In this document: positions 56,416 to 64,000 of the stretch, piece by piece | Numbering within the stretch: the stretch's first letter is position 1 | Layout: every line of letters begins with the position of its first letter | The notes under the pieces: generated by a model | The model's input: the letters and a program-made list of their open reading frames with translations, nothing else | Told to the model about the DNA's origin: nothing | Databases searched by the model: none | Source: Prinia subflava | Taxonomy: Eukaryota > Chordata > Aves > Passeriformes > Cisticolidae | Assembly (NCBI RefSeq): GCF_021018805.1 | Contig: NW_026960611.1 | Coordinates: 620,001 to 684,000, forward strand | Reading direction: 5' to 3' | DNA: 64,000 bases | Program-made: the position numbers and the translations under genes

Positions 56416-57676
56416 AATTCAAATAGAATATTGTGAGAGGTAAAAAGGTATGGTTAAAATCCCTTCCAGGCAAGGAGATCAGTCTTTGACCAGCTTTGGC
56501 AACTAACATGGCCATAAGTTCATCTTGCATGGAAATAGTCTTGGGCATATTATTAGGCAAAAAGACCCATTCAGTAATTAGCAGAGGGTCTGGTTTTTAT
56601 GAGCCCCACTGAAATATCAGGGCATGAGGCTGCCTATCCTGGTTTAAAAGGATTAACCATAGTGGTAACTCTGGAGCCCAGCAAACTGATTGCCTCTGAG
56701 AGATAGCATCAGCTACTCTTTGAAGTGCAGTTTGTGCCTTTTTGTTTAAATGTCTAGATGATGAGAGGTTGGGGTCTCCCTTTAATAGAGCAAACAATGG
56801 TTCCAAATCTACATTTGAGATTCCAAGCAAGGGACAAATCAAATTTATGGTTCCTAGGAATTTTTGTGCATTATGAAGAGTTTTGATTTCAGTTAAAATT
56901 TGCAAAGGTTGTGCTGAAATAGAGGGCATTCCTATGCATCAGCCCAGATATTTCTATGGGGATGTCCTTTGAACCTTTTCAGAAGCAATGGTCAGACCTG
57001 TTGATGTTAAATCCTGGCTGATGGCCAGCACTGCTTCTTCTATTTGAACCACAGTTTCTGCAGAGATAAGAATATCATCCGTATAACGATACAATAAAAC
57101 ATCAGGCATACGTTCCCGGATAGGGCTCAGGGTCTTTGCAATATACCACTGGCAAATAGTGGGGCTGTTGCACATGCCTTGGGGTAATACCACCCAATGA
57201 TATCAAATTAGTGACATCTGCATATTAATGCTCGGTAAAGAAAACCTGAATTTTGGTGCATTGTCTGGATGAAGCGGAATATGAAAGAAACAATCTTTTA
57301 AATAAATTATTGATATATGCCAGTTTCTGGGGATCATGGAAGGGGAAGGGAGCCCTGGTTGGAGGGCTCCCATTTCTTCCATTGCCTCATTTTTCTTCAA
57401 GTCATGCAACAGTCTCCACCCTCCATATTGCTTTCTGATCACAAACACAGGTGAATTCCAAGGGCTATTAGATGGGACTATATGTCCTTTTTCCAGCTGT
57501 TTCTGTACAAGTTCTTGTAATATGCATATCTTGTCTAATGATAGGGACCACTGGTCCACCCACACAGGGTCAGAGTTTTTCCAAGTCAATTTGGAGGTGT
57601 TGCATGCCCCAATGACCCCTATAAAAAATTTGACTGCATAAAAATTCCCCACTGTGCCAAGACATCCCTCCCCCAC
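56416..57676 (-). pseudogene. pol: ERVK-f reverse transcriptase
   Basis: Frames 57676-57203 (ILQELVQKQLEKGHI, NSPWNSPVFVIRK, CFFHIPLHPDNAPKF), 57193-56954 (VLPQGMCNSPTICQ, YTDD) and 56929-56597 (thumb and connection), with continuing residues to 56416. Homologous to ERVK-e RT at 39334-40390 but broken by two frameshifts and stops. YTDD is found where ERVK-e has YMDD. Confidence 0.88.
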
Positions 57677-58576
57677 AAAACCAGGAGGACAGACAGCACA
57701 ACAGGTTTAACTGCAGCAATTCGTCCCTCAGGCCCTGTGATTTGTACCAAGTTTTGGCTCTGCAGGCTTTGACTACTCCCACCCACGCCTTCGAGTACCT
57801 GAGGCACAGTAGTTAATAGCCAATCACTGGGCCATTGGCTTTTTGAGATAACAGTCGCGTATGCACTAGTATCAATGAGACCTGATAAAATTCTTTGCCT
57901 TTCAGAGTCACTTTGCATTGGCATGTGGGACGCTGAGATGTGATACGTGGTGTCCAGTAAATTTGTGGGATCCCTGTGGAACCAAACCCGCCTCCTCTCT
58001 ATTCAGCTATCAGCGGTGCAGATAAGGGTACTGCCGGGAAAGGTATGAGTTAGGCCATATTGCTCCTGGCCAGGACCACACAGGGCAGCTGGGGGGTCCA
58101 AGCCATGATCTTTATCTCCCCAACCGTGTCAGAGTCAATGACTCCTGTCAGGACAGACAATCCCATTATCGAGGTAGATGATCTACCTATGAGCAAGGCA
58201 TGGTAACTGGGTTCTAAGGGTCCATAGATTCCTGTAGGGAAACAAAAAACTGAGCAATCAGACAACGTTACTGTAGTGGAGGTTGCCAGGGGTGGCTGCA
58301 CATAGGTCAGCGAAGGTCTGGTGGATGGGGGCTGGGCCGGTTGAAAGCTGACAGTTGCTCCTGGTTGCTGCATCGGCTGTGGGATTTGTGTCTGCACACG
58401 TTGCCACCCCACACTGCGAGATGAGTTTCCCTGTAAAGGCTGGCCATTCTGGTGAAACTTAGAGGTGCATTGATTAGCAAAATGAGGGCAAAGTCTCTGA
58501 CACGAGCCAGAAGATCCCCAGGTAGCTCTGATTCCCAACTGTGCCAGGGGCCATTCCCGAATCTGCCAGCAGTCTC
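57600..58576 (-). pseudogene. ERVK-f nucleocapsid, dUTPase and protease
   Basis: The frame 58595-58050 gives a degraded cysteine/histidine knuckle (CPHFANQC), a glutamine/proline-rich linker, then a dUTPase domain (YHALLIGRSS, GLSVLTGVIDSD, VGEIKIMA). The frame 57924-57619 is protease: DTS stands where DTG is expected, so the active site is probably dead, then GRDVLAQWG. Confidence 0.8.
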
Positions 58577-59003
58577 GGATAAAGGTGCAGAACAAAGCTG
58601 TTCTTCCACAGCAACAGGTGTTGCAGTGTCTAGGCTTTGGAGTAAGGATGAGAGAAGGCTCTTTTCCGTATGATTTCTCAGAGAGCTTTATTCCCCAAGA
58701 TGGGGGGACGAAAAAGAGTGCGAGACAAAGCCTGCACGCACTTTTAAACCAGGGGGGTGAGGCAGGTAGGTGATTTGCCCCAGGACAGGCTGACAGATGG
58801 CTTTCTACAACATAGGGCAGGGTCAGGGGGAAGATGGACAGCTGACTGAAGCTTCCAGAGCAAGGGCAGGGTCAGGAGAGGTGGACAAAGAAACAGGGGA
58901 GGAGATACCTTTGGATGGTACCTGATTTATCGGGATGGGGGAAGCAGGGAGGAACCATTGGGATACATAACTCCAAAACAGCTTAACAAAACTCACCACC
59001 ACA
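58577..59003 (-). mobile_element. Solo LTR in ERVK-f gag
   Basis: 427 bp with a perfect 6-bp duplication agtctc (58571-58576, 59004-59009). Gag coding on both sides (ALKDRD and CWQIREWP) joins across it. Minus sense begins TGTGGTGGTGAG. TTTAAAAG and AATAAAG at about 58745 and 58693. The other end is GGATAAAG (plus), so it ends ..CC rather than ..CA. Confidence 0.8.
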
Positions 59004-59009
59004 AGTCTC

Positions 59010-59600
59010 TATCCTTAAGGGCTTTCTTTTTTATCTGTAACTAATTATTTTGTGTATCCAAAGGGAATAAGTCCAGATTTTTATTGGGGCCAGGGTTGAA
59101 AGGCTCCCCTTCAGTGCTATAAGCCATAAGCATTTGGTGGCTCTGGGATAGCTGGCAGTATAGCCATGGGACTGTAGGTGGGGACCGGGCTCCATTCCTG
59201 GCACTCATCTGGGAGGGCATGCGGACAGGGAACAGGGAGCAGGACCTGGGCAGGTTTCCATCCAGCACAGTTTCCTAGTGTCATGTCAGAGGCAGCCTTG
59301 CTGGCTGCCTCGCTCCCTCCCTCCTTTTTAATCATGTCCATGACCATCCTCCAAGCAGGAAACATTCATAACTCTGACTCATGGTCAGGCAGCGTAGCCA
59401 GGTCGTAGAGCTTTACGCCGACTTTGTCTCAGTAGCAGAGGGTAAAAACAGAGGAAGGGGTGGTATGGGGAAACAAGGGTGATATCCATCATAGAAGTGA
59501 CTGAAGGTCATGCTTTAGGATGGGGGAGCCATGCTTGCTCAGAAGGGTGAGTATGGTTTCATAGACGTCTCTCTCGTCAGACATGTTCTGTCGCATACTT
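59010..59600 (-). pseudogene. gag: ERVK-f gag (matrix to capsid start)
   Basis: Matrix-like frame begins near 59590 (MSDERDVYETIL, residues by direct reading of the minus strand). Frames 59365-59117 (MDMIKKEGG..) and 59268-59041 (proline-rich EWSPVPTYSP then capsid start) follow, separated by frameshifts. It ends at the nested LTR. A splice-donor-like CAGGTGAGC lies just upstream near 59620. Confidence 0.7.
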
Positions 59601-59910
59601 CAGTTCCCCTGGCTCACCTGTCAAGTCCCAGTATACAGGTGACTGCGGGCCCAAACGCGGTTCTCTCACCATCAGGATCAGTTCCAGAGGCTCGTTGATT
59701 GCTGCCAGGTAGGCTGGTCCTTCTCCTTTCACCCAGAGCACCAATTATCAATGACTGAGAGACTGGGAAGACTGACTGGTGATCAGAATCTGACTTTACT
59801 GTGAGCTACATATGCTTATATACTGTACTGGTTTGAAAGCAAAACCAGTGAGACTCCAAGTCAGAAATACAATTTAATAGAGAGAGAAGAACAAACAACA
59901 AGAAAGGAGA

Positions 59911-60090
59911 AAAGAAAAGAAAAGAAAAGAAAAGAAAAGAAAAGAAAAGAAAAGAAAAGAAAAGAAAAGAAAAGAAAAGAAAAGAAAAGAAAAGAAAAGA
60001 AAAGAAAAGAAAAGAAAAGAAAAGAAAAGAAAAGAAAAGAAAAGAAAAGAAAAGAAAAGAAAAGAAAAGAAAAGAAAAGAAAAGAAAAGA
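59911..60090. repeat. (AAAGA)n microsatellite, 36 perfect units
   Basis: 180 bp of uninterrupted 5-bp repeats, plus imperfect edges from about 59880. It occupies the place where the homologous LTR at 36604-37353 has short T/G-rich tracts. All-purine on the plus strand. Three translations of it are artefacts. Confidence 0.98.
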
Positions 60091-60570
60091 GCAGTAGTAC
60101 AAAGGACCACTGACAGTCAGAATGCAAACCTGACACCCTGTTGGTCAGGGTGTTGGAAGCAGTCTGAAGTAAGTCCTCCTAGAGTGACAGATGTGGCTCC
60201 GTTGGAGTAGAGATGATCCTCAAGAAAAGGGTCTAGTCTTCCTCTGGGAATCCAGTGGAAACAGGCTGCTCTGGGGTCTCTGTGCCCCATTTTATCTGGG
60301 TAGGGAATGTTTGGCTCCTCCCTACTGGGTGGTGCATTTCACAATGGGATGATGTAATGTGTCATGTCATTGGTGAGCCCTAATGGCCCATTTGTAGAAG
60401 ATATCCCCCAGAGGGTGGACAAAGTTGATGAAAGAGATAAGAAACACTGCCTTATCTGGTGTTATCAGTTGTCCCATTAACAGAAGGCATCTGCCCTCTT
60501 TCCCCCCTAGAGTTACAAGAGATAAAGAACAATATCTCCCAACTGGGTTCAACAGATGAAAATAGAATAC

Positions 60571-61954
60571 TGTCGTGGTTGGGGGGGAGGTGAATTTTTC
60601 TAGGAGGATGTGGGCAGTCTAATCAGTGATCAGCTTTTCTGCTAGCACCTAGATTGGTCACTCAGAGGTTTGGACACGCCTCTGAGGACACAAAGAGTTA
60701 AAAGCAAGAGTCTGAGGGGCTCGGCCTCTTTTTTTTCAGATCCTGGTTTCAGCAGAAGGACGTGTCAGGCCTCCTTCCCCTGCCCGGCCACGAGGCTGGG
60801 TGGGGGAGGGGAAACACGTGGTCGGCTCAGGTAAGCCGGAGCCCCCCGGGGGGGGGGGGGGGGGAAGAAGAGAGGAGACAGAACTGGAACTGAGCTGCCC
60901 CGTCCAGGATGGAGGGGTGGAAAACTGTGGAAGTGCCTTCTGTGTGTGCTCACCCCCCTCCTCCCCCCCAAACTCCGGGAGAAGGTGCTCACCCACGTGG
61001 GGGTTTGCGGAGCCTGGGAGTGCCTCCGCCTGCAGCACCCTGCTGAGAAGAAACTGTTAACCCTTGCTTAGTAGAAAGAAACTTTTCTTAGACATTGATT
61101 TTCATGACTGGTGGTTTTCGGAGAGAGGGCAGCGGCCTGAGACCGAGATGATAAAGCATGATTGGAAGGAACTCGATGGAAGAATGAGAGGAGTAGCCTT
61201 TTGAGCCGGACTTCTCTTGCATAATGTCAGCCATGGACTGAACTTAAGTCTCTTTTGAACATAAACTGCATTTTGGGTAGATGCAGCTGCCCCTGCTTTT
61301 GCTACAGTGACTAGCACTTTGAAGAGTGGAGCGAGCAGAGAAAAGGGGGGGGGGAGGGTGAGGTGGCACCCTCTGCCCTCAGGGCAGACCTGCTCCTGGA
61401 ACCCTGGCCCCTAGGTAAAAAGGGGAGAGCTTGGCATGCAAGTATCCTTAAAAGAGCCCTGTATGCAGTTTTCAACCTGTGGACAGCGGTGAGAGCACTA
61501 GACATAGGAAAAAGAGAGTGTCACCCTGGCAGACCTCTCTGGGCGGTGCCACGGGTGACATGAGAACACATAAGGGGTGGACCCGTGTTTTCTGAGGAAC
61601 AGTCCGTGGTGCGAGAGAGACTCCTCTCTCCCTTGCTGAATTGAAGATTAGTTTTTTTTGAGTAGTGATTGTTTGATCTAAAACCCAAAGGTTGGTCTGT
61701 GAAAAGTGATGGGTGGGGAGGTAGAAACTGGGAGAAGAAATGTTCTAAGAAGTTTTTATTTCTGTCTCTGTGTGTGTTTAAGAGTATTTCTGTCCCTGTT
61801 CTTATGTAATTAATAAAGTTTTAGTGAGTTTTTGTTTTGTTTTCAAGATTTAAGCCTGCTCTACTCTGTTCCTGATCACATCCCACAGGAGTTGTTAGAG
61901 AAAAAACATATATTCATGGGTGCACTAACATCTGGCCAGTGCTAACCCATGACA
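60571..61954 (+). mobile_element. Complete family 'L' solo LTR
   Basis: 1384 bp, TGTCGTGG to CCATGACA, with a perfect 5-bp duplication aatac (60566-60570, 61955-61959). AATAAAG at 61811. Homologous to 4657-6097 and the reverse of 30488-31507. It contains G runs near 60850 and 61345. The ERVL LTR sequence resumes exactly after the duplication. Confidence 0.93.
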
Positions 61955-62256
61955 AATACACATTTTTGGTTACATTTTTCAACCCAAGTCATATACCAAT
62001 CTAAAAAGGCTAGTAATTTTTTACTATAATGATTAAGTTATACATCGCATAAACAAACATACATTTTGCAACGTCTTGCTTGCAGAAGTTGATTCAATCT
62101 TCTTTTCCTGTTGCAAATCTTGATCCAATCTCCTTGTAACTGTCAAAGCTCTGTTCTTGCCAAGGCACATTGGTTATCAAACTGACTATGCTAATTAAAT
62201 TCACAGTACTCTGTCCTGTGTCCCATATTTCCTATAGGGGAAAACTCCCCCTAACA

Positions 62257-62634
62257 TGCGCCTTGATTTCTACAAGTCTGTTACTCATATACAGTCACTA
62301 CAGGTGTATTATAATTTGCCCATTACTATAAAAACTCTCCCCATTTTCCCCAAGTTCCCAAACTCAGTCCTTGATTTCACTGTAGCTGCATTCCTGGGAC
62401 AGATGTCTCTGTTTTATCTTCCACCATCCTTGCTTGGGTAGCAATTTTTGCATTCCTTGATTCTCTGCTAAAGGTCCGCAGACACGGTGTCTTCTCTGCT
62501 AAAAGTTCACAGTCACAGAGTCTTTCTACTAAAAGCTTACAGTTACAGTAGAAACGGAATTAACCCTTTCAGTATCAGGCTCACATTATACCTAGTGTTT
62601 CATGTGCTTGCAACATATCTATAGAAGCCCTTCC
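62257..62634. other. Unassigned; short degenerate tandem repeat
   Basis: Three diverged copies of about 30-35 bp built on TCT.CTGCTAAAAG.TCACAGTCACAG at 62461-62548. No gene. It may belong to an LTR enhancer or an older element. Confidence 0.4.
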
Positions 62635-63108
62635 TGTTATCCTAGATATCCCTGGCTAGACTGAATTCTAACTGAGTCTTGGCTTCCCTAACCTTGTCCC
62701 TAGTTACTTTCCTGCGCAATTTCCCTGTGTTCCTCCCAGGCCACCTGTCCTTGTTTCCGCTTCCTGAAAGATTCTTTTTTCACTCTGGGTTTGCCCTGAG
62801 CTCCTTATCCATGCATGGAGACTTCCTGATGTTTTTGCCCAATTTCCTCCTTGTTGGGATGCATTGCTCCTGAGCTTGGTGGAGGTGATCCTGGAATAAC
62901 AGTGAACATTCTTGGGCTCCTCTGCCTTGGTCTACTGAACGCCAGGGCAGTGAGCTTGCTGCGTGCCCTCCTCACTGCCCTGAGGATCTCAAACTCCACC
63001 ATCTCATGGTCAGTAATGCCAAGGCTGCCTTGGAGGAGCACATTCCCCACTAGCTCTTCCCTCTTGGTGAGCCCAAGGTCAAGCATGGCATCTCTCTTCA
63101 TTGGCTGC
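62635..63108 (-). mobile_element. CR1 LINE fragment
   Basis: The minus strand encodes a CR1 endonuclease-RT linker region (LDLGLTKREELV, then GSLGITDHEMVEFEILR, frame 63101-62805), matching residues of the CR1 at 20205-20310. It is cut by the LTR to its right. Confidence 0.85.
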
Positions 63109-63109
63109 T

Positions 63110-63531
63110 GTCATGATTTAGGAATGGTCCTCCCCAGTTTAGTGCCCTGTTTTACCCTCCCTCTCTTGCCTGCAGAGGGATGAAGAGGGGAATTGGAGGC
63201 ACAAAAGGCAAAGATCTCAGGTTGAGATAAGAACAATTTACTGCAAACAGCAAGGAGATAAGCAGTAGCAGCAACAATACTAATGAGAGAGGGTACAAGA
63301 AAAGAAACAATTCACACAGAAACATCCTCCACCCCCCCTCAACAATAGACAATACCGGACATCTCCCTCTGCCACTTTTACTAGACCAGAAGGAACCCCT
63401 TCTACCCCAAAGACAGTCCCTTCCCCCTGCCCCAGGAAATTACCTGAAGTAGAACAGAATAACCACTGGGTCCTAGCCATGCCTCCTCATGGCAACTGTA
63501 AACATTAACCCTGTTGTGGCTCAAACCAGGA
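63110..63531 (-). mobile_element. Solo LTR, ERVL-like ends
   Basis: About 422 bp, plus TGTCATGATTTAGG to AAACCAGGACA. Orientation inferred from TGTCCTGG at the minus start, as in the ERVL-a LTR. No clean target duplication; ATGAT occurs at both ends (63113-63117, 63532 region). Confidence 0.55.
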
Positions 63532-63591
63532 CATGATCCACCTCTTATTCTAAACAGTTTTCATCATGCCCAGATCCTACAACTTCCAACT

Positions 63592-63670
<79 letters not shown>

Positions 63671-63689
63671 CATGCACATGCACATGCAC

Positions 63690-63720
<31 letters not shown>

Positions 63721-63725
63721 TACAT
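63592..63725. repeat. (TACATA)n and (CACATA)n microsatellites
   Basis: About 80 bp of ATACAT hexamers, then GCACAT and ACACAT variants. Compound simple repeat. Open frames through it are artefacts. Confidence 0.95.
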
Positions 63726-63789
63726 ATAGATTCATATATATACATACATATATGTATAAAAGCACACAGGTATCATCTCCATAGTCAAT

Positions 63790-64000
63790 GGCTGTCACGC
63801 CAAGCTGTAGGGAATATGATATACTTAGTCCTGTGTTCTCTGGCCAAGGTGTCTATGAGGCATTTTTTGAAATGCTCCTCATTGTATGACTCAGCTGTTT
63901 CTGGGGTGCCATGTTGTCACAGGACTTGCTTTTCAAGGCCCAAGATGGTCTTCCAGGTCGGGGCGTGAGGCACAGGGTACATCTCTGGCCATCCAGTGAT
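63790..64000 (-). pseudogene. pol: ERVL 'ERVL-g' integrase core fragment
   Basis: The minus strand encodes, with a stop near 63895, the ERVL integrase block around MYPVPHA, TILGLEKQVL and LAREH, homologous to ERVL-b at 35940-36110. The element continues beyond the right edge. Its catalytic SDNGT region is degraded (SYNEE). Confidence 0.75.

Larger units (their letters stand above)
56416..59745 (-). mobile_element. ERVK provirus 'ERVK-f', 5' two thirds
   Basis: Minus-strand class II element: primer region near 59745-59730, gag, dUTPase/protease, RT. At 56416 it is interrupted by ERV1-2, and residues of its RT connection appear at 46026-45971. The rest is lost in the LTR pile at 43-46 kb. Confidence 0.85.
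59824..61991 (-). mobile_element. ERVL LTR inserted in ERVK-f LTR
   Basis: Homologous to the ERVL-b 3' LTR in reverse: plus TGTACTGG at 59824, CCCAAGTCA at 61991. Perfect 5-bp duplication tatac (59819-59823, 61992-61996). It is interrupted 32 bp from its sense start by a family-L LTR. Its sense 3' part holds a 180-bp pentanucleotide array. Confidence 0.9.
59746..62256 (-). mobile_element. 5' LTR of ERVK-f, split by nested LTRs
   Basis: LTR end at about 59746, before TTGGTGCTCTGGGTG (candidate primer site, tRNA not identified). It runs to 59823, is interrupted by the ERVL LTR (duplication tatac) and resumes at 61997. The right end (about 62256, TGTTAGGGGG on the minus strand) is an estimate. 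Confidence 0.5.

Noticed and set aside
59806..60136. Three long reading frames of phenylalanine/leucine/serine repeats
   Set aside because: They are the three minus frames of the AAAGA microsatellite.
63514..63798. Tyr/Thr/Ile and Val/Tyr repeat proteins
   Set aside because: Translations of TACATA/CACATA simple repeats.

Overview
The window is genomic DNA from a bird, most likely a songbird. The evidence is six CR1 LINE fragments and long terminal repeats and internal regions of avian-type ERVL, ERVK and ERV1 (gammaretrovirus-like) endogenous retroviruses. I found no host protein-coding gene, tRNA, rRNA or CRISPR array. Almost every base can be placed in a retroelement. The largest stretch I cannot place is about 1 kb (18011-19019). 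This density of nested, fairly young LTR elements resembles an avian W chromosome or other low-recombination heterochromatin, but that is inference.

Left block (1-16.3 kb, mostly minus strand). An old ERV1 provirus ('ERV1-G', 5' end near 16.3 kb) has its gag gene cut into three pieces by three later insertions. These are a tandem ERV1 provirus (6517-13127), a 1.4-kb LTR (4657-6097) and an ERVL provirus (5' LTR 3695-4267, running off the left edge). The tandem provirus has two full LTRs and a 10-bp remnant of a third. Its internal region carries a CR1 and a 3.2-kb stretch strongly depleted of CC dinucleotides on the plus strand. A solo LTR of the same family lies inverted at 15165-15929.

Centre (16.3-37.4 kb). 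An inverted pair of LTR fragments is followed by an ERVK solo LTR and a CR1 ORF2. The CR1 is interrupted by a 321-bp element and by a nearly complete ERV1 provirus with env (ERV1-1, 21850-30433, 4-bp target duplication). Next come a truncated LTR and a second ERVL (ERVL-b, to 37353) that itself holds an ERVK-type LTR.

Right block (37.4-64 kb). This holds an ERV1 env/LTR fragment, an ERVK pol (ERVK-e, plus strand), a deeply nested LTR pile (43.1-46.0 kb), and a sister of ERV1-1 (ERV1-2, 46027-56415, 4-bp target duplication) carrying five internal insertions. ERV1-2 sits inside a minus-strand ERVK (ERVK-f). The 5' LTR of ERVK-f is split by an ERVL LTR, which is split in turn by another LTR. A CR1, one more LTR, microsatellites and the edge of a third ERVL integrase close the window.

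Insertion order could be read from target-site duplications at many junctions: 4 bp for ERV1, 5 bp for ERVL-type and 6 bp for ERVK-type elements. All retroviral genes seen carry stops, frameshifts or truncations. The longest intact reading frames are the ERVK-e pol (692 codons), ERV1-1 pro-RT (523), a pol-env fusion frame in ERV1-2 (506) and the ERV1-1 env transmembrane region (309). Percentages and counts quoted are by eye, not by computed alignment.
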